Source: Delphinapterus leucas (taxonomy: Eukaryota; Chordata; Mammalia; Artiodactyla; Monodontidae). Taken from it: 64,000 nucleotides of DNA. A model generated the notes under the pieces. It was not told the DNA's origin. It searched no databases and saw only the letters and a program-made list of their open reading frames with translations. Where the stretch lies: NCBI RefSeq assembly GCF_002288925.2, contig NW_022098036.1, forward strand, positions 35,521,969 through 35,585,968. The letters run 5' to 3'. Positions within the stretch are counted from its first letter, which is position 1, and the number at the start of each line of letters is the position of its first letter. A program made the translations under genes and the position numbers. Positions 1 to 11,300 of this stretch are shown here, one piece after another.

Positions 1-1519
1 AACTTCAGGGTAAGTTTTTCCTACCAATTTTAAACAGTTCTGCATGGGCAATTTTCAGGTCTGTCAAGAAAAGCCAAGACTAATATCCCAGTGTCATGTT
101 TATAGCCATCTGTGTAGAAACAAAATCAGGTTTGGACAGCTTTTATCTTGCTAAGGTTCACATATTTTGATGTGTGGATGATACTTGGGTTTTGAAGCAT
201 CAATGGATTAACATGTTTGGGAGGAGGGGGAGTAGACGGCTTCTTCAAAACTAGCTCTTCCAAGTATTGACGGAAAGTAATTAAAACAACGTGAGCCATT
301 TTGGGAAAAAAATAAAACCAAAAACATGAAACAAAGCATAGTAGTTCTAGGCCAGAGTTGGAGCTTCCCACAGATGTGAATAAAAATGAGATTATTTTAA
401 GTAAGAAAACTAAGAGTGAGCGGAGCCATTTGGTTTTATAGTCATAAAGATGGTGTCCTCAGTTGTAAAGAAAGGAGGCAGCAGGTAGCCGCCCCTGGTT
501 CTGCACCGCCCTGGGGGCACTGAGGGTAACCACCACAGCTGGGAGTCTGCAGGCTGGGTGGATGGGGTGTAAAAGGCCCTCCATCCAGCATTTAAAGCCC
601 ACAGGTCACATTTAGGCCTTTCAAATACATCTGCCATCCGGACTCACTCTGTTCCCCTATAATTATTTCCCTTTCCCCTTTCTGCCCTGGAGTCATCCTG
701 GAAGGAAATGATTAAGCATAGAATTAGGTTTACAACAAACAATGATGTTTTACCAAATATATCTGAGACACCACCTTTTACATCACACCTTGGTCAGTTT
801 CTTCCTTTAGAATAAAGAAGAAGTTGGTTGCTCTGAAATCTCCATCCAAAAAGCTGGCTTCCCTGACCCCTGACTGTCTTGTGTATAAGCCCCTTCAGCA
901 TTTACCTGGTGTGTCCCGTGGCCAAATCCTAGAACCTCCTAGATCTCAGAACATTTTAAACATATAAAAAACTAGTGCCAGCCATAACAAGGGGGTTGAT
1001 AAACACTGTGACCGTAGCTTTAAGACGACCAAGTAGAAAAGGTTTAGTATTTTATGACTGACAAAGGGATTTTAGTAAAATGCTTCGTCTTCAAAGCACG
1101 AAAATATGACTTCGAATTAATTTGAAAGCCTGAAAGAAAATGGAAGAACTTTGTAGGAGATCCACATGGTAAATCTACAGGATAGCAAACATGCAGATGT
1201 TTTGAAACATCTGTATTACTGCTTGAACCTTTCCATTTTCGACGTTTGGCTTCATGCAGACAAAACAAGAGCTTTACTTCCAACTCCGGCAGCTTTCAAA
1301 CATTTTCAAGGAAAATATTTCATTACATTGTTTATTTTTGTTGTTTCTAAACTGAGGCTAACTTCCTCGTTTTTTTCATTCCCCACAATATTACTGAGTA
1401 GATGCCTCATACCTGTTTGGTTGAATGAGGGGAAAAAAAGATGACTCATAATTAAATGCACAACTGAATAGGGAAATCGTTTCTGAGTAGGACAATTCCA
1501 TTATTAGTAATAGCGTATC
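1..1519. other. Unique non-coding stretch
   Basis: I recognise no gene or repeat family here. Short open frames exist on both strands, but none has a protein-like composition, a recognisable motif or exon-like boundaries. The sequence is AT-leaning, with a modestly GC-richer patch near 480-600. Absence of recognition is not proof of absence: a short exon or conserved enhancer would not be visible without comparison to other genomes. Confidence 0.5.
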
Positions 1520-1599
1520 TATGAACTCAGGAGTACCTTTATTCTGAATCCTTCATTCTATGCATCCATATTTCATCAGTCTTTATCATCTCTCATTAT

Positions 1600-1720
1600 A
1601 ATATATAGAGAGCCTGGATAATTATTCTTGTTTTACAGGTGAAAATACTGAGGAACTGAGAGATGAAATCTGTCAAGTCATATACTGAGATCCTGTAGAT
1701 CATTCAACTGCCCAGCCCAA
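1600..1720 (-). repeat. Degenerate MIR fragment (possible)
   Basis: The run ttttacaggtgaaaatactg followed by a gaggaactgagag-like block resembles the reverse complement of the MIR core, where an AAACTGAGGC block precedes an AGAGAGGTTAAGTAACTTG block. The match is worn and the ends are unclear. It could be a chance resemblance or part of a longer old SINE beginning near 1520. Confidence 0.45.
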
Positions 1721-1959
1721 ATCATCCAATAAAATATGATGCTTCTCTGATTGAAAAGGTTTATTAATTAAACCCAGAAGAGATTTATTTCTGTATTTGT
1801 TTATTCATTTTGGTATGGGGTCTGAATTACTGAGATATGTGAATAAGAGGACTCACATCTGAGACACGCCCTGGAATTCATTTTCCCCCTAAAACCTGCC
1901 CAAACACCTTCACTTCTCCACCAAAGAGCTTAGAGCTCTCTTTCTAGCTGGTACTGGAA

Positions 1960-2100
1960 ACTCTGGATAAAATGGAGACAATGGCGAACTCCACGTCATA
2001 AAACTGTGCTGGCAGAATCTACCTCATAGGGTTGTTGTAAGTGTTAACTGAGAAATCACGTATGAAGAGTTTAGGGTAGTTTCTGGTACCCACCATTTGC
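1960..2100 (+). repeat. MIR SINE, 3' part
   Basis: The run ctacctcatagggttgttgt, followed by a decayed block in the place of the usual AAGCGCTTAG and by a ctggtaccca block, is the characteristic MIR order after the core. The upstream ataaaatggagacaatgg fits the MIR AAAATGGGGATAATA block. The tRNA-like head is not recognisable. This is an ancient mammalian SINE and is not expected to be active. Confidence 0.6.
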
Positions 2101-2109
2101 TCAAAGAGC

Positions 2110-3194
2110 TATAACTTGCTGTCTTGTTGTTCCTAATACTGCAGACGTTGGGCCTGGCAAACAGACTATTCTCCCTAAGTGTAAGTTCATTCCCACTTCC
2201 TGCTATGTAGACACTGATAATGTTTGAACCCCCTTCATTACTGTAATGTGCTGTTCTGCCAGAAAAGATAACTCTGTTTTGCTCTCTGGTTTCATCAGAT
2301 AATGAGTAAGTTGGGCAAGTAAACCCAGTCTCCCTGACGGCTGGTTCTAGTCATGCCTCCTCATGGTCCGTTAAAGTGGAAGATTGAAACAAAGTTCCGA
2401 ATTCACTGACCCATTAGAAAGTCCCTGATTTCAGGATTATTCACATGAGCAAAATACTCTATTGGAAGTTGGAGGATATACATTCACTCAGTCAGATAAT
2501 GAATCCTTATTTGATGCCCATTACTAGGCAGGTTTTTGATGGCTCTATTTAAAAATGTAGGATAGATCACCTGACCCATTGGCCAAACCTCTGAGTGAGC
2601 AGAGGACGGGCGTCGGTATCCATCTGACTTGTGAAGCAAGAAGGAGACAAAGGATATGTGAGTTTAGAACTCTCAAAACAACAAAGAGATCAGTGGGCAG
2701 TAACTTCCTCTAGAAAGAACTAGAAGGAAGATACTGACCCAGCAGCCTGTCTCAGGCCCAGAAATACATTTCAGACTTCATGTGGTATGTTTAAAATTGG
2801 CACAATGCTGAGAGATACTGCACTCGAGATCAAAGAAGGGTTGCGTGTGGCCACAAGGCGTCCTTTTATTTGTCATTGGAATCGGGGGAAGGATTTGTTC
2901 ACCGACTCTCCTTACACAGGTCCATGCATGTGCAGGTCAGGCATTTTAAGCTATCATAAGGACTATGGCTCAGGGTCTCCACAAGCTTTCTTGTTCAACA
3001 ATGTTTTAACTTCCTCTATCCTGAAAAGGAGCGAAGCTGCTTGGGGGCTGTGTTGTTGGTAGAAAGGTGGCGTTGGCTGTGGCAGTCAGGACAGAGGACA
3101 GAGAGGATATGTCATTTTGTTTCACCCGTCCCCTTCCTAGCAGGAGATGAAGGTCTCAGCACTGGCTGAGGACCTCTTAGAAAGGAAGTGGTTG
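2110..3194. other. Unique non-coding stretch
   Basis: No gene or recognised repeat. A 91-codon open frame (2787-3062, plus) has no recognisable domain, signal peptide or low-complexity pattern and is within the size expected by chance in 64 kb. Confidence 0.45.
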
Positions 3195-3310
3195 GGAGAG
3201 ATGGAGTCAAGAGGGAGAGTCCTGGTTTACCACTCGCTGGTTCTGTGACCTTGGCCATTCATGACTCGTAATTTTAGTTTCTGCATCTGTCAAATGGGCA
3301 TAAACTCCTT
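3195..3310 (+). repeat. MIR SINE fragment
   Basis: The order agtcctggtttaccactcgc, then ggttctgtgaccttggcc, then tttctgcatctgtcaaatgg follows the MIR layout of B-box side, TGTGACCTTGGGCAAG core and CATCTGTAAAATGGG. The copy is short and diverged, with the core partly lost. Confidence 0.7.
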
Positions 3311-4905
3311 ATACGCTACGCTGCCTTCCAAGATGACTGTGACCATCCAGCGAGAGGTGCGGGAATGTGCTCTGAAACCTCCCTATCTCTCTGCAGACCA
3401 AAAGGTCTGTGATGGTCTGTATCTGTCCCTAAGGATAAAACAAATGTGAAAAACACACAGTATGCCTCGCAAACCTCAAGAAGCTGAGCAAAAGATTTGG
3501 GAAGAATGGGTTTCTATTTTTTACATTGGCCATCTTAAAAGACCTAAGTAATGCCCCAGTATAACTATTTGTAAAAGTAACAGGCATCAAAGAGGTGAGG
3601 AAACAAACTGAGCCCCTGTTCATCATCAGGAAATTGCTTCCCTTTGGTTGTGCTGTAATTTGAGTTGAAGAACGCCATTTCTACAATGTTCCTGGTTGTC
3701 AGGCTACATTTGAATGTACAGACCAAAAGTTTCAGCAGCTACTGTATCTTTACTCACGGTGTGACAGGTAAATCTTTACCTCATGCCTTTGGTCTTACAA
3801 ATCGAAGAGCTTGGGTTTGCCTGGCAGTCTTTTTTAAAAGGAAGATTAATTTGAAATGTATTTTCACCCAACCCATTGGGCCATCCATTCCCACATTTCT
3901 GACAATGGGAAAGATTCAAAAGGGGCTGATGTAAGGCTTAACTTTTCAGCTGAAATTCCTCTGAGTGTCTGCTTTCTGCTCTTTATGTGTATAAACATGT
4001 TACAATCATGTGCATGGGTGGCTTCAAGTGAAAGACACCCCAGGATGGGAGCGCAGGTAAGAAAGCCTCACCAATGGCAGGAGATGCTAAATGCTGTGTT
4101 TTATTCCAGATTTGTATTAGAAGAGGGCATTTTAAAGTAGCCCCTTCTGATCATTGTGTTAAAAACAAAAATAGAGGTGAATAAAGGTGAACATTTGAAA
4201 CCTGGACTAAGCCCCTACAGGCAGGGATGTTTCAATTATTTTGTTTTATTTATTGAAATCTCCCTCTCCTTTACTTATGTACAGAGCCCAGTTATTGTGC
4301 ACTGCCACCAAACTGGAGCTTTTTAAGTGATTCGGGGAAGTATAGTTTTCATTTAGGTTTGTGCCCTCCAGTCTGTTTATACTGGTCGATACACTTGTCT
4401 GAAAAATATAATGGATTAGCACATCATTCAACAAGCTAGTCAGAAGGCAAGCTCAAGGCGACAGATAGCAAAAAGTAAATTACAGTCAGTAGTAGGGCCA
4501 GGCCAGGCCCAGGGCTAGGAAACAGCGTATCAGCATAAAACCTGTATTCTCTGAGAACGGTGGCGGAACGGAAAGGGATGAAAAATTTACACTCAAATAT
4601 AATAAAACAATCAGCTCTACAAATTCATATGGCGCTATAAACTGTGTGGTTTATGACAGCGAATACAAAGGGAATCTGGCGCTCACGACCATCCCTCACG
4701 TTATAACCTGAGCTGGAAACAGAGACTCGGTGGCATTTGTTTCATTTAATGGGCCCACTTTGCAAGTGGGCATATATCATGCCTTACTTTACGCATTCCA
4801 TTTAAATACTCGTAAAACTCCAGTTTGCTACAGGTTTGTATTCGGCAGCCCAAGGGTTTGAGGTGGGCTCTGGGGACGGGGGGAGAAGAGGGCTAAAAAT
4901 CATAT
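3311..4905. other. Unique non-coding stretch
   Basis: No gene, RNA gene or recognisable repeat. Open frames of 60-95 codons occur on both strands (for example 3665-3934 and 3856-4140, overlapping in different frames). None shows a motif I recognise. Confidence 0.45.
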
Positions 4906-4980
4906 CTTTATTCTCTCTTAGCTTTCTCTCTCTCTTCTTCCCTCTCCTTATTTCCTTCTTTCTATTCTCTTTTCTCAAGA
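4906..4980. repeat. Polypyrimidine (CT-rich) tract
   Basis: About 75 bases made almost wholly of C and T on the plus strand, built from ctctc and tttc units without a strict period. On the minus strand it gives a Lys/Glu/Arg-rich open frame (4802-5011) that is a composition artefact. Confidence 0.8.
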
Positions 4981-6189
4981 AATGAAAAGCAGTATTGAGA
5001 CACATTCTCAAGATCTTGAATTTATATAATCTCTATCACCTACTTTGACATGAACTAAATCATCTATGGCAGATATGTCTAGTTATAACTATTAAAGAGT
5101 TTTCTGTTTTATAGTCAGAGGCAATTAACACGAACAATTAGAAATGAATTTGAAAAGCCCAAAGGCTTTTTTGATCTTTCACCATAAAATAAACTCCAAA
5201 CAGCAAAACAAACAAATCACTTCCCTTACCAAGAGCTTACTGAAGGACTCAGGCACTGTACCTCCACAAGAATATTCCTTTTACCAATTAGGTACTAATA
5301 GTACGGAGAGACAGATGAGCTGAAAAGGAATGTGGGAGCCTCAGTATTCAGAGGGAATGTATAGGACAATTGGAAAACCTACAAATGCAAAGAGAGACCT
5401 GCAAAATCACCCATCATATGGGCTGCTTATATGTGATTTAAGGGGAGCAGAAAAGGAAGCAAAGATGGGATTTCAAAGCTAAAATTGTTACAGAAAATAT
5501 TTTCCCCACTTTTTTCCCTTTCTATATAAATTATCAGATGTCAATAGGGGGATCAATGAATACAATTCCTGAGTCTTAGATCTGGCAGTCTTTGTAGTAG
5601 ACTTGATCATCTATCAACAGTGGAAAGATCAAAGGCAGCAGACCTCATTCTGACGGCTATCAAGTTTCATCAAATGGTACTAGCTAATTGCACTAGGTCT
5701 TGGCCCACAATTGAATCCACTACTCCCCCCAGAATGTCCTACAACTTTTGTCTCACGGGTGGTACCTCCATCAGATTTGGCAGGAAAGGGAGTTACCCTG
5801 GCCTTAGTCTGTGACTGGTGTTTCCAGCTTTGACCTTGCCTTATGTCTGGCATCACCGCTACATCATATCTCTGCCGGTTGCACCCCTATGTGGATGAAC
5901 CAAGGCTGATCAATCCTAGCAAAAGTAACTACATAGACATCTTCAGGCCTCACCTTTACCAGGCGAGAGACACAATGAATTCCTTCCAAACTTATTTCTC
6001 TCCTTCTCCACTTCCATCTTCCAAGTCCTTTCCCCAACTTCTCTCCAGCAGAAGAGAGAGAGCTATTCCTATTTATTTCCCAAGTTCATGCCTTTCACAC
6101 AAAGCTTATCCTTTTGAGACCTGGGTCCAGAGATTTTCCCTTTCTCAAACCTCTAATGTATCTTTCTCTACATGCAACTTCTTGACCTA
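4981..6189. other. Unassigned stretch before the L2 element
   Basis: No recognised gene. Two plus-strand open frames (5620-5814, 64 codons; 5843-6190, 115 codons) follow one another. The region is richer in C and T than its flanks, and it runs into a recognisable L2 LINE. It may be a more decayed upstream portion of that L2 or another old retroelement, but I could not match any reverse transcriptase motif. Confidence 0.35.
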
Positions 6190-7800
6190 ATGTTAACATC
6201 ATCTAAGCTTAAAAACGAGACCCATCAAGCCCAGCCCTCCTTCAAACTACTTTCACCTTCCCCACCTTCTTTACCCTTGAACTGCCTGGCAGAGAAGCTG
6301 ACAGTCACTGCACTCGTTGGTACCACTCGCCCAACAGCCCCTGAATTTTTTTTTTTTTTTTTTTTTGGTACACGGGCCTCTCACTGTTGTGGCCTCTCCC
6401 GTTGCGGAGCACAGGCTCCGGACGCACAGGCTCAGCGGCCATGCCTCACGGGCCCAGCCGCTCCGCGGCATGTGGGATCTTCCCGGACCGGGGCACGAAC
6501 CCGTGTCCCCTGCATCGGCAGGCGGACTCTCAACCACTGCGCCACCAGGGAAGCCCGACAGCCCCTGAATTTTGCCTTCAGCCTTCGTGGTGCTTCTGAT
6601 GATACTCAAAGCACTGGTCATCTTCTAACTGATGGACACAATGGCTGCTTTCTTTCCCCATGATATTATAACTTTAGGACACTTGATCGCATCCTTTTTG
6701 AAAAATCTTTCTTTGACTTTCCTAATGGCAACGTCCATGCTTCTTCTTGAGGAGGAGACTCTCCAGGTTGCCTTCTGATCGTTTGTGCTTCATCTTACAT
6801 GCTTCCATCTCACCCTTGGCCTGTCAGTAAATTGGGATCTTCTCAGCTGCCCCCACTCTCTCCTCCTTGGTAATCTCATCTACCTCCTTTGGGTCCCGGT
6901 ACAATCTATATGCTAACCACTTCCCCAACCTGTAACTCTGAACCCAACCTCTCTCTTGAGCTCTGGAGCCTGTTTATTCAACCGCTGTCCCACAAGTTTC
7001 TCTAATGTCTCACATCTAAATTGGAACTAAGTTGTAAAAATGCATTTCCTCCTTGCTTTCCACTACATTTGATCAGTTACCAAGGCACTGATCTCACCCG
7101 AAAGAGGCCTCTCAAATTCATCCCCTTCTCTTTATTTCCACTGATGTGCCCTATTGTAATTCTTTTTTAAAAGTCTCTTTCCTGGGCTATTTATCTGTCT
7201 TGTAATTGGAAGACTGACATCTATCTTCTAAACTTCTTTTGCCGGAATACTTTTTTTTTTTTTCTGAAGCACAGATTTATCATTTCACTTTTCCCTTTAA
7301 AACATCTGTTGGTTTCCCAGGGTCTGGAAGAGAAAGTCAAATTTGTTTAGCTTCCTCTAACATCCTTTACAATATGGTCCAGTCCTAACTTCCCAGACTC
7401 ATCTCTTGCCTTAAGAAATGACTTTGCAGATATGCCTCCCTTTGCCTGGAATATCACCTTCCCCTTTTCCAAGTGGAAAATGCCCATGAACACCTGACCT
7501 AAACGCCATTTCTTTGGTAAATCCTTTGCAAACTTCTCTAGGCAGAGTTAGTCAGCCACACTCTCTATTCCTGTGGTTTATATAGCGCATCTCTTTATTG
7601 CAACATGTGACATTCATTATTTATTAAAATATTTGAGGCCTACAATGTATAGGACACTGTAGCTTGGTTACCATGTCTATGACACTTTGAAGACACTGGG
7701 TCCTTGTGGGCAGGAACTATGCCTTAGTTATTAATAGCCTCAGTTTTTTAAATTATATTTTGGACACATGTGGGTCACTCAGTATTGGCTGAATGCTGGC
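6190..7800 (+). mobile_element. Ancient L2 LINE remnant, interrupted by a SINE
   Basis: Downstream blocks follow the 3' half of L2: ctctcttgagctctggagcc, the tctcacatctaaattggaac region, atggtccagtcctaacttcc, ctccctttgcctggaatatc, and a terminal 3' UTR with ccttgtgggcaggaactatg. L2 is a CR1-clade LINE of early mammals that encoded an endonuclease/reverse transcriptase. This copy has no usable reading frame and is badly diverged, especially before 6870. A CHR SINE (6350-6557) sits inside it. The 5' limit is uncertain. Orientation is plus because the 3' UTR blocks come last and read forward. Confidence 0.65.
6350..6557 (-). mobile_element. CHR-family SINE (copy 1), minus strand
   Basis: Read on the minus strand, the element begins ggcttccctggtggcgcagt (tRNA-derived A-box region), continues through ggacacgggttcgtgccc (degenerate B box) and the GC-rich cetacean body, and ends in a tail seen as a T-run at 6346-6366. 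It is flanked by a perfect 16-bp target duplication, acagcccctgaatttt, at 6334-6349 and 6558-6573. SINEs of this type are transcribed by RNA polymerase III and mobilised by L1 proteins. The intact duplication and long tail indicate a fairly recent insertion into the surrounding L2. Confidence 0.95.
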
Positions 7801-8132
7801 ATGCATGAATATATATTAAATGTGTGGGGAATATCCTAGGTACTCTGGGTTTAGACCCTTATTATTTATTACTGGGCCCTGCTACTGAATTTTGGAACAT
7901 TTCTAATGTTGACTATCAGAGGTTTTGAATATATATATGTAACTTTACTGATGTTTTCAGAACTTCATTTATGGATGTTGGCATTGTGAGAGTAACTATT
8001 TTATGGTTCTGAACAGGATGGTTAATTGCTCCAAGGCTCAGCCTCTCTTAACCCAGACACATTGAAAAATTCGACTTGTTAATTACCTACAACTTCCCAG
8101 AGGCAGCTAGCAATAATAATAATGGTTAACAT
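7801..8132. other. Short unassigned stretch
   Basis: AT-rich sequence between the L2 remnant and a MIR. It contains small TATA-rich runs near 7810 and 7930. No gene or family is recognised. Confidence 0.4.
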
Positions 8133-8368
8133 TGAGTGCTTTGGAGTAAAGTGGGATAGGTTTAAATGCTAGTTCTGCCACTTTCTGGCTGTAATACTTC
8201 GGGCAAGCTATTTAACCTCTCTGAGCCTCAGTTTTCTCATCTATAAAATGGGGATAGTAATTGCACCTAACGATAGTTAGGATTATAAACTTTAATGGTA
8301 GTAAAGTGCTTAGGACAATACTTGGCACACACTACTACTTGGCTTAATAAATGTTAGTTATAATTACT
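8133..8368 (+). repeat. MIR SINE, near full length
   Basis: The full MIR order is readable: aaatgctagttctgccactt, ctggctgtaatacttcgggc, aacctctctgagcctcagtt, tctcatctataaaatgggga, agtgcttaggacaatacttg, and cttaataaatgttagttat. This is one of the best-preserved MIR copies in the window. MIRs are tRNA-derived SINEs spread by L2 and are inactive in living mammals. Confidence 0.93.
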
Positions 8369-11300
8369 GTTTACTGTGAGGCTATATACATGAATAGAAA
8401 AGGTCCAGAGTGATATGAATGCTTCACAGACACAGCATCAGGAGCACACAAGTCAATCACCACATAATTGTTTAGGATTCTACACATTGTCAGTGTGTTC
8501 ACACTTTTTATACTCTTGGACACCCTATGTTTGGGAAATGTAATAAATATAAATCGACTATGTTTAAATGTCTAGAGTCAATAAAATCTGAATTTATCCT
8601 CAAAAATGCAACACCCTTGTGGAAAAGAAAGTCAGTCTGTCCTTTGCATCAGCCCAGAATGAAAGGGTAACAGCTAGGTATCTGGGAGAACTACAGTTAT
8701 TGACATCACTGACCTATAAACATATCCCCTTCAGCATGATATACAGCACTTCAGTACCCTTGTTTTTATATAATTGCTATTACCAAAGCCTTTCAATTTC
8801 AAGTGCTCAAACGAGAGCAATTCATATTTCAGATAGTCTGCCAACGAGGAAAACTAATTTCAAAATATTTGATCATAAAAGTTGTCCTCAGCTTCTACAG
8901 AGATAATTTAGTCAAATAATATCAGATAATCTGAAAGCAGTCTTAGCAGGAAATTGCTCGGGACTCTGTCTAAGCAGCCTCCATTTGCACTTACATAAAT
9001 GTACTGAAAGTGTAGGAGACTTTGACAGCCTGCCATATGTGATTTCATTCCATAGCCTACCTACTTTGCCATCAAAAGTTATATCCTTTGAAGCATTGCC
9101 AGAATTACTTTACCCCCAGTAGATATGCTAGATGTGCCCTTTAAAAGCCATATCATTTCTTTTCTACTCTGACTAGTGCAGGGTAGCATCTGCTCAACTA
9201 AATTCCTTTGAAGGTTAAAAATAAAATAGCCTACTTCTTCCTGGCTCCCCTCCCCCCCCCCCACCCCGGCGCTGAGGATAAAATGCCCAGTGTTGAATGA
9301 ATTTCACAGAGCACATTTTTTAAAGAAGAAGGAGCCTGAGAAATCACTTCACTTCACACTTAAGAAAAATTAAGATCCAGGCTTTTCGAAGCTCACTCGC
9401 CTGATCAGAAGCAGAGACAAAACCAGAGCCAGGTGACCAGAGCCAGGTCTCCAGGACCCCTGTCCAGAGGGCTTTCTCCTGCTTCTCCCAAGGCAGAACG
9501 TCATAAAAGGCAGGCCAAGCCAGAAACCAACAACAGAAAACACCATCAGTGGAGTGTCTTAACGTTATAAACAGAAAACTAATGCTGGGATTTCACCTCC
9601 AGGAAAACATTTGCTTTGTACAAAGAGTCGTACTTGGCATTCTCTCTACTCGGAGCTCTGACAGTGGCAGTCACTTAATACACTGTTGTGATGCCCCTAA
9701 ACAGATCAAAATTAGTAACATCATGATTCAGGATTGTCTATTTTCCCCTCAGCTTGCTAATCTTATGCTTCTTTTATAATTATTTTAAAAGGCACTATAT
9801 GATTGCCTGAGCACCGCCCCAGGTGTTCTCAGTGATAATGAATGGATAAACATATCATCCAATGTCAGGGAGCAGTTGTGACATTTTAAAAGTATCTTCC
9901 GTTCAACTCTTCTAATTTCCATGTATGTTACACCCAAGGTTGCAGGCCTGTGTTTTTACTAAAGAGCTGAATGAATCCCAGTCAGTGCAGGATTTACTCG
10001 TCTGCTCAAGTGAAAACGTTTTGAATGTAGTGAAATGGCACGGTCCTTTCTCGGTCTTTGCAAACCATGTGATGTCAATTCTAATGAATGAACTGGAAAA
10101 ATTATGCTTTTTCTTTTTATAATTTCAGGGAATTGGTTCCCAGTCTACCTCTTCTTTTCCTTGAATTTTCATCTTCTGTCCTGAGGGGTGTGCAGACTTC
10201 TGTAAATTCAAACAGATATGCAGACAGGACATCACAAGCACTCCTACCCTCCACTGCAAGCACTTCGACGTGACCCTGGACAACTAGAATGAACAGTCTG
10301 ACCAGGTTGCAAACAACATTCCCCTTAAGTTTGGGAACTGAGGCTAGGAGATCCCCATGCTTACTAGGAGCCTTGAGCCCTGCTTGCTCTTAAAAAGTTG
10401 TCTGCCAACAACGGAATCTCATTTTCCACACAGTTGTTTCTGATTGATCTTCAAATGGAATGCCTCTGAACACTTTAATTTTTGTGCCTCTTGCCCCTTC
10501 CTTCACTGCCCCCCCACTTTGATTTCTCAAGTAGATAATGATTCTATTCATAGATACTTAAAAGCAAGAAAGGAATTCACCACTTAAAGGAACACTTGGT
10601 AATACAAATAATCTTTATTTAGTCATTTTGCAATTTGCTAGCCTCAACATTTCTTAAAACAAAGCAAGCCTGTACCTTTCATAGCAAAGAACCAGATCCT
10701 AGCTAATGTTACCATTCCTGTTTTCTGGAAACACTCCGCGGGGTCTCTGCTGTATGTAGCCAAGCACATTTTCTGCAATTTTTTTTTAAATTTTTTAAGC
10801 TCCTGAAAGTATCTGGTTTAACAATTAAGGACTTTGGTTAACCAGATCTAAGCATCTAATAAAGTATGGTAGGAACGAATACCTGAAAGTCAAGACAGGC
10901 TATAGAATGATAGTAAAACTTGCGAAACCATCCCTTATGTGTCTGCTTCTTAAAGCCTTAGCTCTTTCCTAATCAAGAGGCAATTTTCTACTGTTTCCTT
11001 GGCAAAGCATTACTTAAAGGGATTACCTGTGGTTCTACAGCAAGGTTCCTATTGGGGAGAGAGGCCAAAAGGGAGGGGGCTGCTTGATACAAAACTTGCT
11101 TCTCTAAAACCTAGAAGAAAAGCTAAACACAGTCTATGACTCTTTACATGATACCCAAATGCTATTACGGACATACTTCTGAAGTCTACCAAAACGCCAC
11201 ACTTGGCTCATAGGTATTCTTTGTCATGTCTGCCAAGGGCCCTGCCTTGCCCTAAAAACATCCAATCTCAAACCGCTTTTTTCTTTCCCAGGGATAACTT

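Noticed and set aside
6172..6663. 163-codon plus frame and overlapping minus frames
   Set aside because: The frame is mostly the reversed CHR SINE (poly-T gives a Phe run). The same SINE-derived peptide recurs at the other SINE copies, so it is not a gene.
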